Assembly (NCBI RefSeq): GCF_026212465.1
Contig: NC_080052.1
Span: forward strand, 13,734,160-13,798,159
DNA length: 64,000 bases
Origin: Amaranthus tricolor
Taxonomy: Eukaryota; Streptophyta; Magnoliopsida; Caryophyllales; Amaranthaceae
Direction: 5' to 3'
The position numbers and the translations under genes are program-made. Below the pieces are notes generated by a model. It saw only the letters and a program-made list of their open reading frames with translations, made no database searches and was not told the origin of the DNA. This document shows, one piece after another, positions 50,693-63,819 of this stretch (the first letter of the stretch is position 1; every line of letters begins with the position of its first letter).

Positions 50693-51252
50693 AAGTTTGA
50701 GCTACTTTACGCGCGGAATTGACAAAAACGCTTAAAAATGCATAAAATCGCAACTTAACTTCTAATTTCTAGCATATGACTATTATTATCAATTCTAACC
50801 ATTTCAACACAATAATATATGCCAAATAGTGTTGTGTGCCAAGTTTCGTACATAACAAACCATGTTTGACCTACTTTACGCGCGAAACTGACAAAAATGC
50901 TTAAAAACCCATAAAATCGCAATTTAACTTCTAATTTCTAGCATATGACTATTATTATCAAGTATAACCATTTCAACACAATAATATATGCCAAATAGTG
51001 TTGTGTGCCATGTTTCGTGCATAACAAACCATGTTTGACCTACTTTACGCGCGAAATTGACAAAAACGCTTAAAAACGCATAAAATCGCAACTTAACTTC
51101 TAATTTCTAGAATATGACTATTATTATCAATTCTAACCATTTCAACACAATAATATATGCCCAATAGTGTTGTGTGCCAAGTTTCGTGCATAACAAACCA
51201 TGTTTGACCTACTTTATGCGCGAATTTGACAAATAAAAACGCGAAATTGACA

Positions 51253-51590
51253 GCATCAAACTAGTGACCAGACCACCTTGCACGACACGTGGAGACCAAA
51301 CCTATTCATCCAGGACCTAGGCTAAAGTGGAAATGGAATCTTGGTACTTGGATCTAGCTATCAAGGTCCTAAAACCATTCTAACAATCCCCGTGGACTCC
51401 TAGAAGCTGAGCCGAAGGAGGGCTGGTCGACAGTTTGCCAGATCAGAATTTTGTTTAAGTGTTTGTGGTTGTTTCGTGTTCTTTTCATGATCATTTGTAG
51501 TTTTTCACTGTGTCATTAATCAAAGCTTACGCACAACATTAATCCTTGCATAACCAAGGCCTTAATCAGCCACGGTTTCGCATCAAAACC
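51253..51590 (+). repeat. Insert copy 54
   Basis: gccgaagg, gaattttg, private agccacgg. Upstream monomer has tgcccaatag. Six plain monomers follow. Confidence 0.93.
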
Positions 51591-52824
51591 AAGTTTGAGC
51601 TACTTTACGCGCGGAATTGACAAAAACGCTTAAAAACGCATAAAATCGCAACTTAACTTCTAATTTCTAGCATATGACTATTATTATCAATTCTAACTAT
51701 TTCAACACAATAATATATGCCAAATAGTGTTATGTGCCAAGTTTCCTACATAACAAACCAAGTTTGAGTACTTTACGCGCGAAATTGACAAAAACACTTA
51801 AAAACGCATAAAATCGCAACTTAACTTCTAATTTCTAGCATATGACTATTATTATCAAGTATAACCATTTCAACACAGTAATATATGCCAAATAGTGTTG
51901 TGTGCCAAGTTTCGTGCATAACAAACCAAGTTTGAGTACTTTACGCGCGAAATTGACAAAAACGCTTTAAAACGCATAAAATCGCAACTTAACTTCTAAT
52001 TTCTAGCAGATGACTATTATTATCAATTCTAACCATTTCAACACAATAATATGTGCCAAATAGTGTTGTGTGCCAAGTTTCGTGCATAACAAACCATGTT
52101 TGACCTATTTTACGCGCGAAATTGACAAAAATGCTTAAAAACCCATAAAATCGCAACTTAACTTCTAATTTCTAGCATATGACTATTATTATCAAGTATA
52201 ACCATTTCAACACAATAATATATGCCAATTAGTGTTGTGTGCCAAGTTTCGTGCATAACAAACCATGTTTGACCTACTTTACGCGCGAAATTGTCAAAAA
52301 CGCTTAAAAACGCATAAAATCGCAACTTAACTTCTAATTTCTAGCATATGACTATTATTATCAATTCTAACCATTTCAACACAATAATATATGCCAAATA
52401 GTGTTGTGTGCCAAGTTTCGTGCATAACAAACCATGTTTGACCTACTTTACGCGCGAAATTGACAAAAACGCTTAAAAACCCATAAAATCGCAACTTAAC
52501 TTCTAATTTCTAGCATATGACTATTATTATCAAGTATAACCATTTCAACACAATAATATATGCCAAATAGTGTTGTGTGCCAAGTTTCGTGCATAACAAA
52601 CCATGTTTGACCTACTTTACGCGCGAAATTGACTAAAACTCTTAAAAACGCATAAAATCGCAACTTAACTTCTAATTTCTAGAATATGACTATTATTATC
52701 AATTATAACCATTTCAACACAATAATAAATGCCAAATAGTGTTGTGTGCCAAGGTTCGTGCATAACAAACAATGTTTGACCTACTTTATGCGCGAATTTG
52801 ACAAATAAAAACGCGAAATTGACA

Positions 52825-53162
52825 GCATCAAACTAGTGACCAGACCACCTTGCACGACACGTGGAGACCAAACCTATTCATCCAGGACCTAGGCTAAAGC
52901 GCAAATGGAATCTTGGTACTTGGATCTAGCTATCAAGGTCCTAAAACCATTCTGACAATCCCCGTGGACTCCTAGAAGCTGAGCCGAAGGAGGGCTGGTC
53001 GACAGTTTGCTAGATCAGAATTTTGTTTAAGTGTTTGTGGTTGTTTCGTGTTCTTTTCATGATCATTTGTAGTTTTTCACTGTGTCATTAATCAAAGCTT
53101 ACGCACAACATTAATCCTTGCATAACCAAGGCCTTAATCAGCCCCGGTTTCGCATCAAAACC
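52825..53162 (+). repeat. Insert copy 55
   Basis: aagcgcaaatgg, ctgacaatcc, tttgctagatc; relative of copies 30-32. Five plain monomers follow. Confidence 0.93.
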
Positions 53163-54227
53163 AAGTTTGAGCTACTTTACGCGCGGAATTGACAAAAACG
53201 CTTAAAAACGCATAAAATCGCAACTGAACTTCTAATTTCTAGCATATGACTATTATTATCAATTCTAACCATTTCAAAACAATAATATATGCCAAATAGT
53301 GTTGTGTGCCAAGTTTCGTGCATAACAAACCAAGTTTGAGTACTTTACGCGCGAAATTGACAAAAACGCTTAAAAACGCATAAAATCGCAACTTAACTTC
53401 TAATTTCTAGCATATGACTATTATCATCAATTCTAACCTTTTCAACACAATAATATATGCCAAGTAGTGTTGTGTGCCAAGTTTCGTGCATAACAAACCA
53501 AGTTTGAGTACTTTACGCGCGAAATTGACAAAAACGCTTAAAAACGCATAAAATCGCAACTTAACTTCTAATTTCTAGCATATGACTATTATTATCAATT
53601 CTAACCATTTCAACACAATAATATATGCCAAATAGTGTTGTGTGCCAAGTTTCGTGCATAACAAACCATGTTTGATCTACTTTACGCGCGAAATTGACAA
53701 AAATGCTTAAAAACCCATAAAATCGCAACTTAACTTCTAATTTCTAGCATATGACTATTATTATCAAGTATAACCATTTCAACACAATAATATATGCCAA
53801 ATAGTGTTGTGTGCCATGTTTCGTGCATAACAAACCATGTTTGACCTACTTTACGCGCGAAATTGACAAAAACGCTTAAAAACGCATAAAATCGCAACTT
53901 AACTTCTAATTTCTAGCATATGACTATTATTATCAATTCTAACCATTTCAACACAATAATATATGCCAAATAGTGTTGTGTGCCAAGTTTCGTGCATAAC
54001 AAACCATGTTTGACCTACTTTACGCGCGAAATTGACTAAAACGCTTAAAAACGCATAAAATCGCAACTTAACTTCTAATTTCTAGCATATGACTATTATT
54101 ATCAATTCTAACCATTTCAACACAATAATATATGCCAAATAGTTTTGTGTGCCAAGTTTCGTGCAAAACAAACCATGTTTGACCTACTTTATGCGCGAAT
54201 TTGACAAATAAAAACGCGAAATTGACA

Positions 54228-54565
54228 GCATCAAACTAGTGACCAGACCACCTTGCACGACACGTGGAGACCAAACCTATTCATCCAGGAGCTAGGCTAA
54301 AGTGGAAATGGAATCTTGGTACTTGGATCTAGATATCAAGGTCCTAAAACCATTCTAACAATCCCCGTGGACTCCTAGAAGCTGAGCCGAAGGAGGGCTG
54401 GTCGACAGTTTGCCAGATCAGAATTTTGTTTAAGTGTTTGTGGTTGTTTCGTGTTCTTTTCATGATCATTTGTAGTTTTTCACTGTGTCATTAATCAAAG
54501 CTTACGCACAACATTAATCCTTGCATAACCAAGGCCTTAATCAGCCCCGGTTTCGCATCAAAACC
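54228..54565 (+). repeat. Insert copy 56
   Basis: caggagctagg, ctagatatc; relative of copy 33, with the same upstream gtgcaaaacaaac. Three plain monomers follow. Confidence 0.93.
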
Positions 54566-55294
54566 AAGTTTGAGCTACTTTACGCGCGGAATTGACAAAA
54601 ACGCTTAAAAACGCATAAAATCGCAACTTAACTTATAATTTCTAGCATATGACTATTATTATCAATTCTAACCATTTCAACACAATAATATATGCCAAAT
54701 AGTGTTGTGTGCCAAGTTTCGTGCATAACAAACCATGTTTGACCTACTTTACGCGCGAAATTGACAAAAACGCATAAAAACGCATAAAATCGCAACTTAA
54801 GTTCTAATTTCTAGGATATGACTATTATTATCAATTCTAACCATTTCAACACAATAATATATGCCAAATAGTGTTGTGTGCCAAGTTTCGTGCATAACAA
54901 ACCATGTTTCACCTACTTTACGCGCGAAATTGACAAAAACGCTTAAAAACCCATAAAATCGCAACTTAACTTCTAATTTCTAACATATGACTATTATTAT
55001 CAAGTATAACCATTTCAACACAATAATATATGCCAAATAGTGTTGTGTGCCAAGTTTCGTGCATAACAAACCATGTTTGACCTACTTTACGCGCGAAATT
55101 GACTAAAACGCTTAAAAACGCATAAAATCGCAACTTAACTTCTAATTTCTAGCATATGACTATTATTATCAATTATAACAATTTCAACACAATAATATAT
55201 GCCAAATAGTGTTGTGTGCCAAGTTTCGTGCATAACAAACCATGTTTGACCTACTTTATGCGCGAATTTGACAAATAAAAACGCGAAATTGACA

Positions 55295-55632
55295 GCATCA
55301 AACTAGTGACCAGACCACCTTGCACGACACGTGGAGACCAAACCTATTCATCCAGGACCTAGGCTAAAGTGCAAATGGAATCTTGGTACTTGGATCTAGC
55401 TATCAAGGTCCTAAAACCATTCTAACAATCCCCGTGGACTCCTAGAAGCTGAGCCGAAGGAGGGCTGATCGACAGTTTGCCAGATCAGAATTTCGTTTAA
55501 GTGTTTGTGGTTGTTTCGTGTTCTTTTTATGATCATTTGTAGTTTGTCACTGTGTCACTAATCAAAGCTTACGCACAACATTAATCATTGCATAACCAAG
55601 GCCTTAATCAGCTCCGGTTTCGCATCAAAACG
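55295..55632 (+). repeat. Insert copy 57
   Basis: gtgcaaatgg, gctgatcgac, gaatttcg, tttttatgatc, tttgtcactgtgtcacta, agctccgg, aaaacgaag. Three plain monomers follow. Confidence 0.93.
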
Positions 55633-56359
55633 AAGTTTGAGCTACTTTACGCGCGGAATTGACAAAAACGCTTCAAAACGCATAAAATCGCAACTTAACT
55701 TCTAATTTCTAGCATATGACTATTATTATCAATTCTAACCATTTCAACACAATAATATATGCCAAATAGTGTTGTGTGCCAAGTTTCGTGCATAACAAAC
55801 CAAGCTTGAGTACTTTACGCGCGAAATTGACAAAAACGCTTAAAAACGCATAAAATCGCAACTTAACTTCTAATTTCTAGCATATGACTATTATTATAAA
55901 TTCTAACCTTTTCAACACAATAATATATGCCAAATAGTGTTGTGTGCCAAGTTTCGTGCATAACAAACCAAGTTTGAGTACTTTACGCGCGAAATTGACA
56001 AAAACGCTTAAAAACGCATAAAATCGCAACTTAACTTCTAATTTCTAGCATATGACTATTATTATCAAGTATAACCATTTCAACACAATAATATATGCCA
56101 AATAGTGTTGTGTGCGAAGTTTCGTGCATAACAAACCATGTTTGACCTACTTTACGCGCGAAATTGACTAAAACGCTTAAAAACGCATAAAATCGCAACT
56201 TAACTTCTAATTTCTAGCATATGACTATTATTATCAATTCTAACCATTTCAACACAATAATATATGCCAAATAGTGTTGTGTGCCAAGTTTCGTGCAAAA
56301 CAAACCATGTTTGACCTACTTTAAGCGCGAATTTGACAAATAAAAACGCGAAATTGACA

Positions 56360-56697
56360 GCATCAAACTAGTGACCAGACCACCTTGCACGACACGTGGA
56401 GACCAAACCTATTCATCCAGGAGCTAGGCTAAAGTGGAAATGGAATCTTGGTACTTGGATCTAGATATCAAGGTCCTAAAACCATTCTAACAATCCCCGT
56501 GAACTCCTAGAAGCTGAGCCGAAGGAGGGCTGGTCGACAGTTTGCCAGATCAGAATTTTGTTTAAGTGTTTGTGGTTGTTTCGTGTTCTTTTCATGATCA
56601 TTTGTAGTTTTTCACTGTGTCATTAATCAAAGCATACGCACAACATTAATCCTTGCATAACCAAGGCCTTAATCAGCCCCGGTTTCGCATCAAAACC
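56360..56697 (+). repeat. Insert copy 58
   Basis: caggagctagg, ctagatatc, private gtgaactcc, tcaaagcata; upstream tttaagcgcg. Three plain monomers follow. Confidence 0.93.
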
Positions 56698-57426
56698 AAG
56701 TTTGAGCTACTTTACGCGCGGAATTGACAAAAACGCTTAAAAACGCATAAAATCGCAACTTAACTTCTAATTTCTAGCATATGACTATTATTATCAATTC
56801 TAACCATTTCAACACAATAATATATGCCAAATAGTGTTGTGTGCCAAGTTTCGTGCATAACAAACCATGTTTGACCTACTTTACGCGCGAAATTGACAAA
56901 AACGCTTAAAAACGCATAAAATCGCAACTTAACTTCTAATTTCTAGCATATGACTATTATTATCAATTATAACCATTTCAACACAATAATATATGCCAAA
57001 TAGTGTTGTGTGCCAAGTTTCGTGCATAACAAACCATGTTTCACCTACTTTACGCGCGAAATTGACAAAAACGCTTAAAAACCCATAAAATCGCAACTTA
57101 ACTTCTAATTTCTAGCATATGACTATTATTATCAAGTATAACCATTTCAAAACAATAATATATGCCAAATAGTGTTGTGTGCCACGTTTCGTGCATAACA
57201 AACCATGTTTGACCTACTTTACGCGCGAAATTGACTAAAACGCTTAAAAACGCATAAAATCGCAACTTAACTTCTAATTTCTAGCATGTGACTATTATTA
57301 TCAATTATAACCATTTCAACACAATAATATATGCCAAATAGTGTTGTGTGCCAAGTTTCGTGCATAACAAACCATGTTTGACCTACTTTATGCGCGAATT
57401 TGACAAATAAAAACGCGAAATTGACA

Positions 57427-57764
57427 GCATCAAACTAGAGACCAGACCACCTTGCACGACACGTGGAGACCAAACCTATTCATGCAGGACCTAGGCTAAA
57501 GTGGAAATGGAATCTTGGTACTTGGATCTAGCTATCAAGGTCCTAAAACCATTCTAACAATCCCCGTGGACTCCTAGAAGCTGAGTCGAAGGAGGGCTGG
57601 TCGACAGTTTGCCAGATCAGAATTTTGTTTAAGTGTTTGTGGTTGTTTCGTGTTCTTTTCATGATCATTTGTAGTTTTTCACTGTGTCATTAATCAAAGC
57701 ATACGCACAACATTAATCCTTGCATAACCAAGGCCTTAATCAGCCCCGGTTTCGCATCAAAACC
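57427..57764 (+). repeat. Insert copy 59
   Basis: Private ctagagacc and gagtcgaagg; ttcatgcagg, tcaaagcata. Three plain monomers follow. Confidence 0.93.
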
Positions 57765-58493
57765 AAGTTTGAGCTACTTTACGCGCGGAATTGACAAAAA
57801 CGCTTAAAAACGCATAAAATCGCAACTTAACTTCTAATTTCTAGCATATGACTATTATTATCAATTCTAACCATTTCAACACAATAATATATGCCAAATA
57901 GTGTTGTGTGCCAAGTTTCGTGCATAACAAACCATGTTTGACCTACTTTACGCGCGAAATTGACAAAAACGCTTAAAAACGCATAAAATCGCAACTTAAC
58001 TTCTAATTTCTAGCATATGACTATTATTATCAATTCTAACCATTTCAACACAATAATATATGCCAAATAGTGTTGTGTGCCATGTTTCGTGCATAACAAA
58101 CCATGTTTCACCTACTTTACGCGCGAAATTGACAAAAACGCTAAAAAACCCATAAAATCGCAACTTAACTTCTAATTTCTAGCATATGACGATTATTATC
58201 AAGTATAACCATTTCAAAACAATAATATATGCCAAATAGTGTTGTGTGCCACGTTTCGTGCATAACAAACCATGTTTGACCTACTTTACGCGCGAAATTG
58301 ACTAAAACGCTTAAAAACGCATAAAATCGCAACTTAACTTCTAATTTCTAGCATATGACTATTATTATCAATTATAACCATTTCAACACAATAATATATG
58401 CCAAATAGTGTTGTGTGCCAAGTTTCGTGCATAACAAACCATGTTTGACCTACTTTATGCGCGAATTTGACAAATAAAAACGCGAAATTGACA

Positions 58494-58830
58494 GCATCAA
58501 ACTAGTGACCAGACCACCTTGCACGACACGTGGAGACCAAACCTATTCATGCAGGACCTAGGCTAAAGTGGAAATGGAATCTTGGTACTTGGATCTAGCT
58601 ATCAAGGTCCTAAAACCATTCTAACAATCCCCGTGGACTCCTAGAAGCTGAGCCGAAGGAGGGCTGGTCGACAGTTTGCCAGATCAGAATTTTGTTTAAG
58701 TTTTGTGGTTGTTTCGTGTTCTTTTCATGATCATTTGTAGTTTTTCACTGTGTCATTAATCAAAGCTTACGCACAACATTAATCCTTGCATAACCAAGGC
58801 CTTAATCAGCCCCGGTTTCGCATCAAAACC
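58494..58830 (+). repeat. Insert copy 60
   Basis: ttcatgcagg, aagttttgtgg (1-bp deletion), agtttaagctac. Three plain monomers follow. Confidence 0.93.
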
Positions 58831-59558
58831 AAGTTTAAGCTACTTTACGCGCGGAATTGACAAAAACGCTTCAAAACGCATAAAATCGCAACTTAACTTC
58901 TAATTTCTAGCATATGACTATTATTATCAATTCTAACCATTTCAACACAATAATATATGCCAAATAGTGTTGTGTGCCAAGTTTCGTGCATAACAAACCA
59001 AGTTTGAGTACTTTACGCGCGAAATTGACAAAAACGCTTAAAAACGCATAAAATCGCAACTTAACTTCTAATTTCTAGCATATGACTATTATTATCAATT
59101 CTAACCATTTCAACACAATAATATATGCCAAATAGTGTTGTGTGCCAAGTTTCGTGCATAACAAACCATGTTTCACCTACTTTACGCGCGAAATTGACAA
59201 AAACGCTTAAAAACCCATAAAATCGCAACTTAACTTCTAATTTCTAGCATATGACTATTATTATCAAGTATAACCATTTCAAAACAATAATATATGCCAA
59301 ATAGTGTTGTGTGCCAAGTTTCGTGCATAACAAACCATGTTTGACCTACTTTACGCGCGAAATTGACTAAAACGCTTAAAAACGCATAAAATCGCAACTT
59401 AACTTCTAATTTCTAGCATATGACTATTATTATCAATTTTAACCATTTCAAAACAATAATATATGCCAAATAGTGTTGTGTGCCAAGTTTCGTGCATAAC
59501 AAACCATGTTTGACCTACTTTATGCGCGAGTTTGACAAATAAAAACGCGAAATTGACA

Positions 59559-59895
59559 GCATCAAACTAGTGACCAGACCACCTTGCACGACACGTGGAG
59601 ACCAAACCTATTCATCCAGGACCTAGGCTAAAGTGCAAATGGAATCTTGGTACTTGGATCTAGCTATCAAGGTCCTAAAACCATTCTAACAATCCCCGTG
59701 GACTCCTAGAAGCTGAGCCGAAGGAGGGCTGGTCGACAGTTTGCCAGATCAGAATTTTGTTTAAGTTTTGTGGTTGTTTCGTGTTCTTTTCATGATCATT
59801 TGTAGTTTTTCACTGTTTCATTAATCAAAGCTTACGCACAACATTAATCCTTGCATAACCAAGGCCTTAATCAGCCCCGGTTTCGCATCAAAACC
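59559..59895 (+). repeat. Insert copy 61
   Basis: gtgcaaatgg, aagttttgtgg, private cactgtttcatt, agtttaagctac; upstream gcgcgagtttg. Three plain monomers follow. Confidence 0.93.
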
Positions 59896-60623
59896 AAGTT
59901 TAAGCTACTTTACGCGCGGAATTGACAAAAACGCTTCAAAACGCATAAAATCGCAACTTAACTTCTAATTTATAGCATATGACTATTATTATCAATTCTA
60001 ACCATTTCAACACAATAATATATGCCAAATAGTGTTGTGTGCCAAGTTTCGTGCATAACAAACCAAGTTTGAGTACTTTACGCGCGAAATTGACAAAAAC
60101 GCTTAAAAACGCATAAAATCGCAACTTAACTTCTAATTTCTAGCATATGACTATTATTATCAATTCTAACCATTTCAACACAATAATATATGCCAAATAG
60201 TGTTGTGTGCCAAGTTTCGTGCATAACAAACCATGTTTCACCTACTTTACGCGCGAAATTGACAAAAGCGCTTAAAAACCCATAAAATCGCAACTTAACT
60301 TCTAATTTCTAGCATATGACTATTATTATCAAGTATAACCATTTCAAAACAATAATATATGCCAAATAGTGTTGTGTGCCAAGTTTCGTGCATAACAAAC
60401 CATGTTTGACCTACTTTACGCGCGAAATTGACTAAAACGCTTAAAAACGCATAAAATCGCAACTTAACTTCTAATTTCTAGCATATGACTATTATTATCA
60501 ATTTTAACCATTTCAAAACAATAATATATGCCAAATAGTGTTGTGTGCCAAGTTTCGTGCATAACAAACCATGTTTGACCTACTTTATGCGCGAATTTGA
60601 CAAATAAAAACGCGAAATTGACA

Positions 60624-60961
60624 GCATCAAACTAGTGACCAGACCACCTTGCACGACACGTGGAGACCAAACCTATTCATCCAGGACCTAGGCTAAAGTG
60701 CAAATGGAATCTTGGTACTTGGATCTAGCTATCAAGGTCCTAAAACCATTCTAACAATCCCCGTGGACTCCTAGAAGCTGAGCCGAAGGAGGGCTGATCG
60801 ACAGTTTGCCAGATCAGAATTTTGTTTAAGTGTTTGTGGTTGTTTCGTGTTCTTTTTATGATCATTTGTAGTTTGTCACTGTGTCACTAATCAAAGCTTA
60901 CGCACAACATTAATCCTTGCATAACCAAGGCCTTAATCAGCTCCGGTTTCGCATCAAAGCC
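60624..60961 (+). repeat. Insert copy 62
   Basis: gtgcaaatgg, gctgatcgac, tttttatgatc, tttgtcactgtgtcacta, agctccgg, tcaaagcc. Three plain monomers follow; just downstream cgcataaatcgc lacks 1 bp. Confidence 0.93.
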
Positions 60962-61687
60962 AAGTTTGAGCTACTTTACGCGCGGAATTGACAAAAACGC
61001 TTCAAAACGCATAAATCGCAACTTAACTTCTAATTTCTAGCATATGACTATTATTATCAATTCTAACCATTTCAACACAATAATATATACCAAATAGTGT
61101 TGTGTGCCAAGTTTCGTGCATAACAAACCAAGTTTGAGTACTTTACGCGCGAAATTGACAAAAACGCTTAAAAACGCATAAAATCGCAACTTAACTTCTA
61201 ATTTCTAGCATATGACTATTATTATCAATTCTAACCTTTTCAACACAATAATATATGCCAAATAGTGTTGTGTGCCAAGTTTCGTGCATAACAAACCAAG
61301 TTTGAGTACTTTACGCGCGAAATTGACAAAAACGCTTAAAAACGCATAAAATCGCAACTTAACTTCTAATTTCTAGCATATGACTATTATTATCAATTCT
61401 AACCATTTCAACACAATAATATATGCCAAATAGTGTTGTGTGCCATGTTTCGTGCATAACTAACCATGTTTGATCTACTTTACGCGCGAAATTGACAAAA
61501 ATGCTTAAAAACCCATAAAATCGCAACTTAACTTCTAATTTCTAGCATATGACTATTATTATCAAGTATAACCATTTCAACACAATAATATATGCCAAAT
61601 AGTGTTGTGTGCGAAGTTTCGTGCATAACAAACCATGTTTGACCTACTTTATGCGCGAATTTGACAAATAAAAACGCGAAATTGACA

Positions 61688-62024
61688 GCATCAAACTAGT
61701 GACCAGACCACCTTGCACGACACGTGGAGACCAAACCTATTCATGCAGGACCTAGGCTAAAGTGGAAATGGAATCTTGGTACTTGGATCTAGCTATCAAG
61801 GTCCTAAAACCATTCTAACAATCCCCGTGGACTCCTAGAAGCTGAGCCGAAGGAGGGCTGGTCGACAGTTTGCCAGATCAGAATTTTGTTTAAGTTTTGT
61901 GGTTGTTTCGTGTTCTTTTCATGATCATTTGTAGTTTTTCACTGTGTCATTAATCAAAGCTTACGCACAACATTAATCCTTGCATAACCAAGGCCTTAAT
62001 CAGCCCCGGTTTCGCATCAAAACC
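61688..62024 (+). repeat. Insert copy 63
   Basis: ttcatgcagg, aagttttgtgg, agtttaagctac. Two plain monomers follow. Confidence 0.93.
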
Positions 62025-62584
62025 AAGTTTAAGCTACTTTACGCGCGGAATTGACAAAAACGCTTCAAAACGCATAAAATCGCAACTTAACTTCTAATTT
62101 CTAGCATATGACTATTATTATCAATTCTAACCATTTCAACACAATAATATATGCCAAATAGTGTTGTGTGCCAAGTTTCGTGCATAACAAACCATGTTTC
62201 ACCTACTTTACGCGCGAAATTGACAAAAACGCTTAAAAACCCATAAAATCGCAACTTAACTTCTAATTTCTAGCATATGACTATTATTATCAAGTATAAC
62301 CATTTCAAAACAATAATATATGCCAAATAGTGTTGTGTGCCAAGTTTCGTGCATAACAAACCATGTTTGACCTACTTTACGCGCGAAATTGACTAAAACG
62401 CTTAAAAACGCATAAAATCGCAACTTAACTTCTAATTTCTAGCGTATGACTATTATTATCAATTTTAACCATTTCAAAACAATAATATATGCCAAATAGT
62501 GTTGTGTGCCAAGTTTCGTGCATAACAAACCATGTTTGACCTACTTTATGCGCGAATTTGACAAATAAAAACGCGAAATTGACA

Positions 62585-62921
62585 GCATCAAACTAGTGAC
62601 CAGACCACCTTGCACGACACGTGGAGACCAAACCTATTCATGCAGGACCTAGGCTAAAGTGGAAATGGAATCTTGGTACTTGGATCTAGCTATCAAGGTC
62701 CTAAAACCATTCTAACAATCCCCGTGGACTCCTAGAAGCTGAGCCGAAGGAGGGCTGGTCGACAGTTTGCCAGATCAGAATTTTGTTTAAGTTTTGTGGT
62801 TGTTTCGTGTTCTTTTCATGATCATTTGTAGTTTTTCACTGTGTCATTAATCAAAGCTTACGCACAACATTAATCCTTGCATAACCAAGGCCTTAATCAG
62901 CCCCGGTTTCGCATCAAAACC
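62585..62921 (+). repeat. Insert copy 64
   Basis: No difference from copy 63 seen by eye. Two plain monomers follow. Confidence 0.93.
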
Positions 62922-63481
62922 AAGTTTAAGCTACTTTACGCGCGGAATTGACAAAAACGCTTCAAAACGCATAAAATCGCAACTTAACTTCTAATTTCTA
63001 GCATATGACTATTATTATCAATTCTAACCATTTCAACACAATAATATATGCCAAATAGTGTTGTGTGCCAAGTTTCGTGCATAACAAACCATGTTTCACC
63101 TACTTTACGCGCGAAATTGACAAAAACGCTTAAAAACCCATAAAATCGCAACTTAACTTCTAATTTCTAGCATATGACTATTATTATCAAGTATAACCAT
63201 TTCAAAACAATAATATATGCCAAATAGTGTTGTGTGCCAAGTTTCGTGCATAACAAACCATGTTTGACCTACTTTACGCGCGAAATTGACTAAAACGCTT
63301 AAAAACGCATAAAATCGCAACTTAACTTCTAATTTCTAGCATATGACTATTATTATCAATTTTAACCATTTCAAAACAATAATATATGCCAAATAGTGTT
63401 GTGTGCCAAGTTTCGTGCATAACAAACCATGTTTGACCTACTTTATGCGCGAATTTGACAAATAAAAACGCGAAATTGACA

Positions 63482-63819
63482 GCATCAAACTAGTGACCAG
63501 ACCACCTTGCACGACACGTGGAGACCAAACCTATTCATCCAGGACCTAGGCTAAAGTGCAAATGGAATCTTGGTACTTGGATCTAGCTATCAAGGTCCTA
63601 AAACCATTCTAACAATCCCCGTGGACTCCTAGAAGCTGAGCCGAAGGAGGGCTGATCGACAGTTTGCCAGATCAGAATTTTGTTTAAGTGTTTGTGGTTG
63701 TTTCGTGTTCTTTTTATGATCATTTGTAGTTTGTCACTGTGTCACTAATCAAAGCTTACGCACAACATTAATCCTTGCATAACCAAGGCCTTAATCAGCT
63801 CCGGTTTCGCATCAAAGCC
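63482..63819 (+). repeat. Insert copy 65
   Basis: Matches copy 62. The window ends in the type C monomer that follows. Confidence 0.93.

Larger units (their letters stand above)
54228..56100 (+). repeat. Block duplicated from or with 33235-35100
   Basis: Counterpart of the 33-35 kb block, with the same 1,067-bp spacing between its two inserts. Insert 58 at 56360 repeats the gagctagg and ctagatatc markers, so a further partial copy follows directly. Confidence 0.8.

Noticed and set aside
59936..60124. 62-codon minus-strand open frame
   Set aside because: Same cause: ctagcat became atagcat near 59972, so the monomer stop is lost. It is satellite sequence, not a gene.
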